Assembly: GCA_001801575.1 (NCBI GenBank)
Contig: MGYC01000025.1
Coordinates: 221 to 63,529 of the forward strand
Direction: 5' to 3'
Length of the DNA stretch: 63,309 nucleotides
From: Gammaproteobacteria bacterium RIFCSPHIGHO2_12_FULL_41_20
GTDB taxonomy: Bacteria > Pseudomonadota > Gammaproteobacteria > DSM-16500
Position 1 is the first letter of the stretch; each line of letters starts with the position of its first letter. The position numbers and the translations under genes were made by a program. Below are positions 28,136-36,613 of the stretch, in pieces. The notes under the pieces were generated by a model that saw only the letters and a program-made list of their open reading frames with translations, ran no database searches and was not told the origin of the DNA.

Positions 28136-28846
28136 ATGGATGGCAACAAACACAATACTATAATACGAGTCGGGGGTTGGGCAATGTTACTATTCTCAAT
28201 CCTGTATGTAGGTACCACATTAATCATTGATCAATTAGCACAATCACAAGTCATGCTGTATAGTTTGAAACAGCACCGTTTATTTGAAGTGGTTGCAGGT
28301 ACACCCACAATACAAGCGCTACTTATTATCTACGCTTTGCTACCGTTATTACTTATCCCTGGAGCAGTAGGAACGTATTACGCATTTAAAGAACATTATG
28401 CGGCTAATATGCGAATAGCCATGTATTTTACTACGATTGGTGTTACTGCTTTATGTATGAGTTTATTGATGTTACCCAGCCTTAACTGGTACTTAGTTAC
28501 CTATATTCTTGCCCTACCTGTTACCCAGCAGCCTTCTATGATCATTATTTTGCAGGCATTACATTGTTATTTGGGGGTTTTCATCGGTGATATATTAGGC
28601 TTGGGCTCGTTGTTAGTATGGTTCTTTATTACTAGCCTGGTCATGCTCTATTCCCGGACCATCTCTATGGTATTTGGCGTCATATTACTAATCTTGGCCC
28701 TTTGCGCCGCCATTGTGCTTACTCTCTGGATTATGGATTATGCTCCAACCATTTACAGTAATGTACAAGTACCAGGTATTGTCGCTCTGTGGGTATTTAT
28801 TTGTGGCATGGGCCTTATTTCAATCCACAAAAAACGGGCTAAGTAA
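28136..28846 (+). CDS. Membrane protein with about seven helices (DUF4386-like)
   Basis: 236 residues. Hydrophobic segments near 13-31, 60-80, 94-112, 115-135, 150-170, 175-198 and 210-228. The helix-rich layout with a first helix [18 protein letters not shown] and the later [17 protein letters not shown] reminds of the DUF4386 family, but this is not firm. It follows ihfB by 35 bp with AAGGAGA before ATG 28136 and converges with dcd (8-bp overlap). Role unknown. Confidence 0.65.
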   Translation: MDGNKHNTIIRVGGWAMLLFSILYVGTTLIIDQLAQSQVMLYSLKQHRLFEVVAGTPTIQALLIIYALLPLLLIPGAVGTYYAFKEHYAANMRIAMYFTTIGVTALCMSLLMLPSLNWYLVTYILALPVTQQPSMIIILQALHCYLGVFIGDILGLGSLLVWFFITSLVMLYSRTISMVFGVILLILALCAAIVLTLWIMDYAPTIYSNVQVPGIVALWVFICGMGLISIHKKRAK

Positions 28847-29405
28847 TAGGTAAGGTTACCCCTTGTTGGCCTTGATATTTGCCAGCACGATCCTTATAAG
28901 AGGTTTCGCATTCTTCGGCAGCCTCTAAAAATAACAATTGTGCAACGCCCTCATTAGCATAAATCTTCGCTGGTAAAGGCGTTGTATTAGAAAACTCTAG
29001 AGTAATATGCCCTTCCCACTCTGGCTCTAATGGCGTCACATTCACAATGATTCCACAACGGGCATACGTTGACTTGCCCACACAAACCACAAGAATGTTT
29101 CTAGGAATACGGAAATATTCAACACTACGCGCTAATGCAAAAGAATTCGGCGGGATAATACAAATATCAGATACAACGTCGACAAAACTAGCTGGCGAAA
29201 AATTCTTAGGATCAACAATAGCCGCGTTAATATTAGTAAATACCTTGAATTCGCCTGCACAACGTACATCGTACCCATAGCTAGACGTACCGTGTGAAAT
29301 AATTTTATGCTCCCCCGTCTGCCGCACTTGTTGTGCTTGAAACGGTGCAATCATATTATATTGTTCCGCCATATGGCGAATCCATCGATCAGCTTTAATA
29401 CTCAT
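28839..29405 (-). CDS. dcd: dCTP deaminase
   Basis: 188 residues. Dcd makes dUTP from dCTP for thymidylate synthesis and belongs to the dUTPase fold. Conserved parts: [16 protein letters not shown]-like [14 protein letters not shown], the nucleotide-binding [20 protein letters not shown], the catalytic Glu in [14 protein letters not shown], and the C-terminal lid [12 protein letters not shown]. It is followed by apbC on the same strand direction (22 bp apart). Confidence 0.96.
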   Translation of the reverse strand: MSIKADRWIRHMAEQYNMIAPFQAQQVRQTGEHKIISHGTSSYGYDVRCAGEFKVFTNINAAIVDPKNFSPASFVDVVSDICIIPPNSFALARSVEYFRIPRNILVVCVGKSTYARCGIIVNVTPLEPEWEGHITLEFSNTTPLPAKIYANEGVAQLLFLEAAEECETSYKDRAGKYQGQQGVTLPIT

Positions 29406-29427
29406 ACATTCTTTTCACTCCATTCAC

Positions 29428-30519
29428 TTAATCTTGTTTAACTACAACCTTGGGGAACTTGCCTGAATAATCTTTTTTTTGCAACGATAATTTTGCAGCA
29501 ATAGTGCGAGCTAGTTGGCGAAATAGTATTGCATGCTCACCTTGTGGCGATTGTATAACAGGAGGCACACCACCATCCGTTAATACACGAATCTGCTTAT
29601 CTAATGGAATAGCGCCTAATAAATCTATTGCAAATTGCTGCGCAAGCTTACTGCCTCCATCTTGGCCAAATAAATGTTCTTTGTGTTGGCAATGTGCGCA
29701 TTGGTAATAACTCATATTTTCTACCACGCCGAGAATAGGTACTTGCAGCTTACGAAACATTTCACAAGCACGACGCGCATCAGCCAGTGCTAAATCCTGT
29801 GGCGTAGTAACAATAACAGCTGCACTCACAGGAATTTTCTGCGCCAAGGTAAGCTGCACATCCCCTGTTCCAGGTGGTAAATCGACAATCAGATAATCCA
29901 GTGCATCCCACGAGGTTTGATTAAGTAATTGCTGCATGGCCATGCTAATCATTGGCCCGCGCCATACCATGGCGGTTTTTTCATTGACTAAATACCCCAT
30001 GGACATAGACTGAATACCGTGCCGCACAATCGGTAGCAAATTTTGTTTATCTTTGAAATCAGGCTGTGCTTGTACGCCTAACATCACCGGCTGACTTGGC
30101 CCATAAATATCTGCATCTAATATGCCGACCTCGGCACCTTCTTGCGCCAATGCTAAAGCAAGATTAACCGCCAGCATGGATTTACCTACTCCACCCTTCC
30201 CAGAAGCAATCGCAATGATATTTTTCACATTCGGTAATGCTGTTATTCCTGACTTACCAACATGCGGTTCAATTTGCATAGTAAAATGCACGTGTAGCTG
30301 ACGGTGCCCTAGTATAGGCTGCAACAACTGCTGCAAGTGCGCTTCCCACTCTGATTGTTTTTCTTTAAATGGGTAGCCTAAGGTAATGGATATATCGACT
30401 GTGTTATGTTGTATAACGATATCTTTAATAGCTCTTAATGTAACCCAGTCTTGTTGTAAATAAGGATCGAGAAATAAAGCTAATTGTGCTTCGATATTTG
30501 CCTTAGTTAAGGAGCTCAT
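29428..30519 (-). CDS. apbC: Mrp/ApbC family iron-sulfur carrier ATPase
   Basis: 363 residues from ATG 30519 (MSSLTKANIEAQLALF); a frame extends upstream, but the family begins here and AAAAGG lies about 12 bp before it. The N-terminal DUF59/MIP18-like part (to about 90) is followed by the deviant Walker A GKGGVGKSMLAVNLALALA, switch region DADIYGPSQP, and VDLPPGTGDVQLTLAQ. The CAHC motif (YYQCAHC) holds a bridging 4Fe-4S cluster at the dimer interface. It delivers Fe-S clusters to apoproteins. The order apbC-dcd next to divergent metG is common in gammaproteobacteria. Confidence 0.94.
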   Translation of the reverse strand: MSSLTKANIEAQLALFLDPYLQQDWVTLRAIKDIVIQHNTVDISITLGYPFKEKQSEWEAHLQQLLQPILGHRQLHVHFTMQIEPHVGKSGITALPNVKNIIAIASGKGGVGKSMLAVNLALALAQEGAEVGILDADIYGPSQPVMLGVQAQPDFKDKQNLLPIVRHGIQSMSMGYLVNEKTAMVWRGPMISMAMQQLLNQTSWDALDYLIVDLPPGTGDVQLTLAQKIPVSAAVIVTTPQDLALADARRACEMFRKLQVPILGVVENMSYYQCAHCQHKEHLFGQDGGSKLAQQFAIDLLGAIPLDKQIRVLTDGGVPPVIQSPQGEHAILFRQLARTIAAKLSLQKKDYSGKFPKVVVKQD

Positions 30520-30592
30520 AATATTATGCCTTTTATATTTTAACTCTACAGGAGTTCTCAGTGAATTCAAAGAATGGTCAGCGAAAGCGAGG

Positions 30593-30721
30593 TATGTACA
30601 CGACAAAAATAAAAATCTATAATTCTGTCATCCTGAACAAAGTGAAGGATCTATTTAATCAACTAGATAGATCCTTCGCTAACGCTCAGGATGACATAAA
30701 GTTATTTTTATCGTGTACATA
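30593..30721. repeat. Palindromic repeat with GTCATCCTGA core, imperfect copy
   Basis: The outer arms TATGTACACGACAAAAATAA (30593-30612) and its complement (30702-30721; one base inserted or changed) enclose a core with CTGTCATCCTGAAC on the left and GCTCAGGATGACA on the right. The left core reads CCTGAACAAAGTGAAGGATC, the right, on the opposite strand, CCTGAGCGTTAGCGAAGGATC, so the stem has a mismatched block. It lies between the divergent apbC and metG starts. No target duplication was seen. The outer arms are unlike those of the 123-bp elements. Confidence 0.75.
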
Positions 30722-30753
30722 GCTGCGAGAATTATAATAAGGATCAAGCTATT

Positions 30754-32787
30754 ATGCCACAAATACGCCGTATTCTCGTTACTAGTGCATTACCTTATGC
30801 CAATGGCTCTCTACATCTAGGACATTTAGTCGGTTATATTCAAGCAGATACCTGGGTTCGTTTCCAGCGTATGCAAAATCACCTATGTAGCTATGTATGC
30901 GGCAGCGATAGTCACGGCACCCCCATCATGATTCAAGCAGAAAAAATGGGTATCACCCCAGAACAATTGGTTGAACAAGTACGACAAGAGCATCAAGCTG
31001 ATTTTGCTGGCTTTTATATTGCCTTTGATAATTACTACACCACCCACTCCCCCGAAAACAAAGCCTTAGTTGAATCCATTTTTCAACGTCACAAAGAACA
31101 AGGCAATATTGTTAAGCGCAAGATCAAACAATTCTTTGATCCTGATAAAAATATGTTTTTGCCTGATCGCTTTATTAAAGGCGAGTGCCCGCGCTGCAAA
31201 GCGGCAGATCAATACGGCGATAATTGCGAAGTATGTGGGGCAACGTATCAGCCAACAGAATTAAACAATCCTTACTCTACCTTGTCTGGCGCCAAACCCA
31301 TAGAAAAAGAATCCGATCATTATTTTTTTAAATTACAAAGCTATGCGGATTTATTACAACAATGGACCCACCATGGACATCTGCAAGAACAAGTCACGAA
31401 TAAACTCGATGAGTGGTTTCAGGCTGGATTACAAGAATGGGATATTTCTCGTGACGCACCTTACTTTGGCTTTGCTATTCCAGGCGAACAAAATAAATAT
31501 TTTTATTGCTGGCTAGATGCACCAGTTGGCTACATTGCAAGCTTTCAAAATCTTTGTGCGCGACGTCCTGATTTAACCGTCACGGATTACTGGATGGCAG
31601 ACAGTAAAACAGAACTTTATCATTTCATTGGCAAAGATATCATTTATTTTCATGCCTTATTTTGGCCTGCAGTATTACACGGCGCTAATTATCGTATGCC
31701 TACTGCCATTTTTGCAAATGGTTTTCTCACTATCGATGGGCAGAAAATGTCAAAATCGCGTGGCACCTTTATCAAGGCTCGCACTTATTTAAATCATCTT
31801 AACCCCGAACATTTACGCTATTATTTTGCAACGAAATTAAGTAGTCGCATTGAAGATATTGATATTAATTTTGACGACTTTGCTAAACGTATTAACGCTG
31901 ATTTAGTCGGTAAATATGTGAATATCGCTAGCCGGTGTGCTAGTTTTTTAAATAAGCATTTTGCTAGTCAATTGTCTGCGGATTGTTGTGAACCCACACT
32001 ATATAAACAATTTACCGAGGCAGGCAATGCAATAGCAGAAAAGTTTGCCGCCTTAGAATTTAATCAAGCTTTGCGCCATATTATGGCACTTGCTGACCGC
32101 GCCAACCAATATATCGATGAAAAAAAACCCTGGGCATTGATCAAAAACAGTGAACACAAGACTGAAGTACAAGCTATTTGTAGTATGGGGATAAACTTAT
32201 TTAGATTGCTTACCCTTTATTTAAAACCTATCTTGCCGCATACCGCACAACAAGTAGAAGAACTGTTAAATATCCCATCACTTACTTGGGCAGACAAAGA
32301 TCACCCCTTGGTTAATCATACCATTCGCGAATTTCGTCCATTAATGGTACGGGTTATGCCAGAACAAATTCACGCGATGAAAGTCGCTGCACAACAGGAT
32401 TTAACCATAGCCCCAACTCAGCCACATACCAAGGAGTGCAAAATGCATCCGCTTAAAGAACAAATCAACATTGAAGATTTCGCTAAAGTGGATTTACGTA
32501 TCGCAAAAATTTTACATGCGGAAGAAGTCGAAGGTTCCGATAAACTGTTACGCTTAGAAGTAGATTTAGGTAATGAGAAACGCCAAATTTTTGCTGGTAT
32601 TCGCGCCTCTTATCAACCACAACAATTAATTGGCCAATTAACCGTGATTGTTGCTAACCTCGCGCCGCGTAAAATGCGCTTTGGTATTTCAGAAGGCATG
32701 GTGGTTGTAGCAGGTGATCCGGAAGGCAAGGGTTTATGGCTAATCCAACCTGAAACCGGTGCGCAACCTGGCATGCAGGTAAAGTAA
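30754..32787 (+). CDS. metG: Methionyl-tRNA synthetase
   Basis: 677 residues. Class I synthetase with the HIGH-type motif LHLGHL (20-25), a CPRC ... CEVC zinc knuckle, and KMSKS (GQKMSKSRG, about 331-339). The C-terminal 100 residues are an EMAPII-like tRNA-binding domain (NIEDFAKVDLRIAKILHAEEV ... MRFGISEGMVV), as in dimeric E. coli MetG. The enzyme charges initiator and elongator tRNA-Met. It is divergent from apbC with a palindromic repeat between. Confidence 0.97.
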   Translation: MPQIRRILVTSALPYANGSLHLGHLVGYIQADTWVRFQRMQNHLCSYVCGSDSHGTPIMIQAEKMGITPEQLVEQVRQEHQADFAGFYIAFDNYYTTHSPENKALVESIFQRHKEQGNIVKRKIKQFFDPDKNMFLPDRFIKGECPRCKAADQYGDNCEVCGATYQPTELNNPYSTLSGAKPIEKESDHYFFKLQSYADLLQQWTHHGHLQEQVTNKLDEWFQAGLQEWDISRDAPYFGFAIPGEQNKYFYCWLDAPVGYIASFQNLCARRPDLTVTDYWMADSKTELYHFIGKDIIYFHALFWPAVLHGANYRMPTAIFANGFLTIDGQKMSKSRGTFIKARTYLNHLNPEHLRYYFATKLSSRIEDIDINFDDFAKRINADLVGKYVNIASRCASFLNKHFASQLSADCCEPTLYKQFTEAGNAIAEKFAALEFNQALRHIMALADRANQYIDEKKPWALIKNSEHKTEVQAICSMGINLFRLLTLYLKPILPHTAQQVEELLNIPSLTWADKDHPLVNHTIREFRPLMVRVMPEQIHAMKVAAQQDLTIAPTQPHTKECKMHPLKEQINIEDFAKVDLRIAKILHAEEVEGSDKLLRLEVDLGNEKRQIFAGIRASYQPQQLIGQLTVIVANLAPRKMRFGISEGMVVVAGDPEGKGLWLIQPETGAQPGMQVK

Positions 32788-32832
32788 CAGGAATTCGCAA
32801 ATCTAGATTTGGCATTCATGCTTGTCCGGCAT

Positions 32833-32889
32833 TTGACAAATCCCCTTCTACCGCCCATAATATACGTATTTAATACGTATATTATGGGC
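32833..32889 (+). promoter_or_regulatory. Promoter with overlapping 37-bp perfect palindrome (toxin-antitoxin operator)
   Basis: The -35 TTGACA (32833-32838) and -10 CATAAT (32856-32861) are separated by 17 bp. The palindrome GCCCATAATATACGTATT (32853-32870), one T, and its exact complement (32872-32889) cover the -10, the start site and most of the 5' leader up to 7 bp before the antitoxin ATG. Repressor binding there would block RNA polymerase, which fits toxin-antitoxin autoregulation. No clear Shine-Dalgarno remains. Confidence 0.75.
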
Positions 32890-32896
32890 AATAACT

Positions 32897-33127
32897 ATGC
32901 ATAAAAAACTTACCATTACCATTGACGAAAAAGTATATGAGGGCCTTTATGCTACCATTGGCGAAGGAAAAATTAGTCAATTTATCGAGAGTTTAGTTAA
33001 GCCGCACGTGCTACATCAAGATCTAGAGCTTGCTTATAAAGAAATGGCTGCAGACGAAAAAAGAGAACAACAAGCAACCGCTTGGAGTGAAGGATTATTA
33101 GGAGATATACATGATGCGAAGAGGTGA
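32897..33127 (+). CDS. Antitoxin, ribbon-helix-helix (MazE/CopG-like)
   Basis: 76 residues. The N-terminal part (KKLTITIDEKVYEGLYATIGEGKISQFIESLV) fits a ribbon-helix-helix DNA-binding dimer, the second part (residues 45-76, acidic/helical, EMAADEKREQQATAWSEGL) would be the unfolded toxin-neutralising tail. Its stop overlaps the toxin start by 17 bp. It is expected to repress its own promoter at the palindrome 8 bp upstream. The pairing of an RHH antitoxin with a PemK-type toxin is common. Confidence 0.85.
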   Translation: MHKKLTITIDEKVYEGLYATIGEGKISQFIESLVKPHVLHQDLELAYKEMAADEKREQQATAWSEGLLGDIHDAKR

Positions 33128-33434
33128 CGTATGGTGGATAGATTTCAACCCTTCCATAGGTGGAGAAGTGCAAAAAGTCAGGCCGGCTATCATTGTAAGC
33201 AATGATGCCTCTAATAAAATGATGAATCGAGTGCAGGTCATCCCAACTACTAGCAATACAGACAAGTGTTTCCCCTGTGAGGCATATATTGAAATAGACG
33301 GAAAAATAAGTAAAGCTATGGCAGATCAATTAGCGACTGTAAGCAAATTACGACTTAAGAGTAAAATTGGAACCCTATCTACACAAAACATGCTAGATGT
33401 AGAGCGCGCCATCAAAGTACAACTGGATTTATAA
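33111..33434 (+). CDS. mazF: MazF/PemK-family endoribonuclease toxin
   Basis: 107 residues. Family motifs: RRGDVWWIDFNPSIGGEVQK, RPAIIVSNDASNK, VQVIPTTSN and the late KAMADQLATVSKLRLKSKIG. The conserved Arg (VRPAIIV) and Thr/Ser (VIPTT) of the MazF active site are present. MazF toxins cut mRNA at short motifs and stop growth. The GDVWW start and overlap with the antitoxin leave no doubt about the pairing. It ends 30 bp before the convergent 933-aa gene. Confidence 0.92.
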   Translation: MMRRGDVWWIDFNPSIGGEVQKVRPAIIVSNDASNKMMNRVQVIPTTSNTDKCFPCEAYIEIDGKISKAMADQLATVSKLRLKSKIGTLSTQNMLDVERAIKVQLDL

Positions 33435-33464
33435 ATGCAAACTCCCGATTCGATCGGATCAAAT

Positions 33465-36266
33465 CTAAACTTTCACACATAATGAGAATTGCTGCTTATT
33501 AACATTTTCTATTTTATCCTCTTGTGAAACTCGCCTATGATTACGCCAGAAAGTTTGTATTGTCGCAGCCGCATAAGCTTTTTTATGCAGAGTAGCTTCG
33601 GCTGATACTTGTTCCTTCATCTCAACAGGAAAACTCTTCTGTTTTAACCGTTCTTCACATAACGCTTGCTGCAATCGATGATATTGTCTACTAGGCAAAT
33701 GACTAAATAAACTATGCCGTAATCTTTCGGATGCGACTACATCTTTTTCTGTCGTTACTTTATGTAAATCTCTAACCGTCATATAAAATACATCATACGC
33801 AGTGAAAATATGGGTTACCATCCAATAGAATAGTTTATTAGCCTCTTTATTGGGTTCTTGCCCATTGACTGGCCCTAAGTCTTGATGCACTCCATCAATA
33901 GAGCATCCCTCTTGAGAGTTAAAGGTTCCTTCACGAAATCCCATTATATCTACTGAAATGAGAGTATCTGGCTCATAAATCCCTTCTTTAACACGATTAT
34001 GTTTAAGATCTTCAATATAATCCCTAGTCATCCAATAGCGCATTTGCTTAGCCATACGCTCAACATCTACTACTGCATTCAGTGCTTCGGCAATATGTTC
34101 CTCTTTCTGATTCGTTAACAAAGCAACAGCTTGTACACAATTATCCATCACTTGTTGCGCTAAATGACGCCAAATAACATCAATTTCAAGAGAAGACTGT
34201 TGAGCTGCAACCGCCATCTCCGTCAATGCACAGCCACGACGCCCCGCAATGAGAAAAAGAATAAATTGATATTCTGCCATCACATTCGCTAATAGCCGAT
34301 TTCCACCCCTATCCCCATATAACCTCCGGGTTTCAGCGTAGTATTGATCTACCATATTGCCATTGTAGATATAATCATTAATAGAAACATGATCTCCTAA
34401 ATCTGCTAAACCGGCAGCACGTATATTAGGATACTCCACCGCCCCCTTCCAATCCGTCAAGCGCCCTGACCCCCTCCAGCTAAAATCTCTTAATAAATGA
34501 ACTAAAACCATATAACGCCCGCGGTCTCCGCGTTCATCAACATGCTCTTTGTTATGAAAAATGTCCCCCAACTGAGTGAATATCATTCCGTGCTTCAGCA
34601 AAGTAAATAAATCATGGACCGCGCGACGGTTTGCCTCCCGAAACACATCGTCCGGTAAATGAAAATCGTGCAAATAGGTAAAATATCGAGGATCCGCATC
34701 ATAAACATATGCATTTTTCACACTGTCTGATGATACAGTCTGCTCAAACTGTTCGTATTCTCCTGGAGGTAACCGACTTTTTAGCCACGATTGCACATCG
34801 CTAATACACGTGATCATGACAGGAGTAGAAAAATGACTTTGTAAGCCTAAGCGTTTTGCATTCTTGCTTAAATAACAGGTTGTATCATACTCCCTGCATA
34901 ACGCCTGTTTATCTTCCCCCCTCTTTTGTATTTTCACAGCGCGCCAATGTCCTTGCCCATCTTCAAGCAAGATAGTTCTTCCTTGTAATCGCACGAACTT
35001 CCATCCTTGCTCAGTTAATCGTTGTAGGTAAGGACGGGGACGAGATTCACGCCAATGAGCTGTGCGTTGCAAATGACTTGTTAAATCCAGGCGGAGAAAA
35101 CGTGGATACACTATAGGGGCACGACCAACCACACTATTAGCGATATCTGACCATGTGTCCCAAGAAGAACCACCATCAAAAAATTCGATAGCTTGTAACT
35201 GCGGCTGTTGAGTAACGAGTTTTCTTAGTAAACGTGGATGCTGCAGCGCTGTACTCACCAACTTTACTGCCACACTATCTATAGGACACCGGGATAAGGC
35301 TGCAACAGAATAGCCATCCTCATTAAACTCTGCTATTCGATGGCTAGCAAAAACCAGTGCCATACGAGTTTGCAAAGTTAAACGTTGTTCAAACAATCTA
35401 TATACTTCTGGTGGTTGGCTTGTGGCAATCACTTCCAAAGCTGAACTCCCGTCATTATCAATCATCAATGCTGCCTGATTACAGGTATCTTCGTTCAATT
35501 TATCAAGTAATGCAGTAAAAATTGCTGGATTAGTAATATAAGCCTGGTAAAAAGCGCGGTTGCTCATATAGGGGAAAGAAGTAGAAGACTGCAATACTAA
35601 TTTATCACATAACACATTGGGTAATTGTTTCAATAAAGCAATCACGAACTGTGAAGAAATAAAATTATATTGGCTTGAGCCAAGAAACCTAGATAAGCCA
35701 TTAACATCCCTTGATGATACGCAATCTATTGCTTGGCAAAAAACCGGTATGCTTAGATTCCGTAGCAGGCTATCACCTTGATACTCATAACCCCAAGCAT
35801 CTCGCATTAACGCGAGAAATATATTTTCTTCATCATTGGTTATTAACATCGCTTGATTCATTAATATGGAATTCATCGTGCTTAATTCATTAATTACATG
35901 CGGAATAAGACCGTTCTTATGTAAAGCACTGATCATCGCTAATTGACGATAGCTCCTGGAACCTAGCCAAGCATCCATTTGATTCGGTGTTAAACATACA
36001 CAATAACACTGCTTATAAAGTGCATTTTGGTGACAAGATAAATGGTTCGCTGAAATTTTTTCTATCCCTTGCTGTTTTTGAAATACTGGCTGACCCTGCA
36101 GCTGGCTAATAAAATCATTAGCTTGATTTGCATCAGCAAAGTGATATACCGCTTCTCCCTCTTTGATTTCTATATGCCGTGGTATCGGTAAATCAAGTAG
36201 CAAAGGTTTGAATTTTTTTATTTTTAACGACAGTTTTACGTCAGAAAAAGGTCTTTTACTTCTCAT
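33465..36266 (-). CDS. Large effector-like protein with a C-terminal IQ motif and possible kinase-like core
   Basis: 933 residues, no signal peptide or membrane segment. Residues 80-380 are helical and look like degenerate ankyrin/HEAT-type repeats (DNDGSSALEVIATS resembles an ankyrin unit). Residues 420-600 have weak kinase-like marks: VKI with Lys445, Glu459 in CREYDTTCYL, HDLFTLLKHGMIFTQLGDIF with a following HN (Asn572) where the catalytic loop would fall, and RDF (593-595) where DFG would be; the catalytic Asp is not in its place. The C-terminus has AAATIQTFWRNHRR (about 899-912), which resembles a calmodulin-binding IQ motif. IQ motifs are eukaryotic, hence the guess of a host-directed effector. 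Family unknown. Confidence 0.55.
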   Translation of the reverse strand: MRSKRPFSDVKLSLKIKKFKPLLLDLPIPRHIEIKEGEAVYHFADANQANDFISQLQGQPVFQKQQGIEKISANHLSCHQNALYKQCYCVCLTPNQMDAWLGSRSYRQLAMISALHKNGLIPHVINELSTMNSILMNQAMLITNDEENIFLALMRDAWGYEYQGDSLLRNLSIPVFCQAIDCVSSRDVNGLSRFLGSSQYNFISSQFVIALLKQLPNVLCDKLVLQSSTSFPYMSNRAFYQAYITNPAIFTALLDKLNEDTCNQAALMIDNDGSSALEVIATSQPPEVYRLFEQRLTLQTRMALVFASHRIAEFNEDGYSVAALSRCPIDSVAVKLVSTALQHPRLLRKLVTQQPQLQAIEFFDGGSSWDTWSDIANSVVGRAPIVYPRFLRLDLTSHLQRTAHWRESRPRPYLQRLTEQGWKFVRLQGRTILLEDGQGHWRAVKIQKRGEDKQALCREYDTTCYLSKNAKRLGLQSHFSTPVMITCISDVQSWLKSRLPPGEYEQFEQTVSSDSVKNAYVYDADPRYFTYLHDFHLPDDVFREANRRAVHDLFTLLKHGMIFTQLGDIFHNKEHVDERGDRGRYMVLVHLLRDFSWRGSGRLTDWKGAVEYPNIRAAGLADLGDHVSINDYIYNGNMVDQYYAETRRLYGDRGGNRLLANVMAEYQFILFLIAGRRGCALTEMAVAAQQSSLEIDVIWRHLAQQVMDNCVQAVALLTNQKEEHIAEALNAVVDVERMAKQMRYWMTRDYIEDLKHNRVKEGIYEPDTLISVDIMGFREGTFNSQEGCSIDGVHQDLGPVNGQEPNKEANKLFYWMVTHIFTAYDVFYMTVRDLHKVTTEKDVVASERLRHSLFSHLPSRQYHRLQQALCEERLKQKSFPVEMKEQVSAEATLHKKAYAAATIQTFWRNHRRVSQEDKIENVNKQQFSLCVKV

Positions 36267-36283
36267 TATTATCCCTATTTATT

Positions 36284-36310
36284 CAGGAGTTTCGCATTTT
36301 GCTACTCCTG
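36284..36310. repeat. 27-bp minimal CAGGAGTTTCGC palindrome with 5-bp direct flanks
   Basis: CAGGAGTTTCGCATTTTGC followed by TACTCCTG; the outer 7 bp (CAGGAGT/ACTCCTG) are perfectly complementary and GCA/TGC pairs inside. TTATT precedes (36279-36283) and follows (36311-36315), a candidate 5-bp target duplication. It lies 17 bp upstream of the start of the 933-aa gene. Confidence 0.55.
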
Positions 36311-36613
36311 TTATTGTTTGCTGCGTAAATGCACCCTGATACCGTGCCTTATACAGACGTCCGTAGAATCAATCAAGTACCCTGGAAAATGACAAATAAT
36401 CTAAAAGAGAGACATTCAAAGTTGCTTGCTGGCGCCTTCGCAAAGAGATGACATGGTGGAGTATCAATTTATCAATAGGTTAACCGAACCCATATGGATC
36501 TAGGTTTGATCTGCTCTAGTAAAAATTTAAATAAACTTTTATTACAAAAACCATTCATTTTCACTTACCAGGATATACTTATAAATATATAAACATATTT
36601 AGGAGGAGGCTTT
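36311..36613. other. Gene-free stretch between the divergent effector-like genes
   Basis: No open frame with coding character. The right part from about 36520 is very AT-rich and probably holds the promoter of the next gene (TATACTTATAAATATATAAA around 36573-36592). The strong ribosome site AGGAGGAGG of that gene starts at 36601. Confidence 0.5.

Noticed and set aside
33111-33127. Frameshift between antitoxin and toxin
   Set aside because: A 17-bp overlap of the two frames is normal for toxin-antitoxin operons, and both frames keep full-length family matches.
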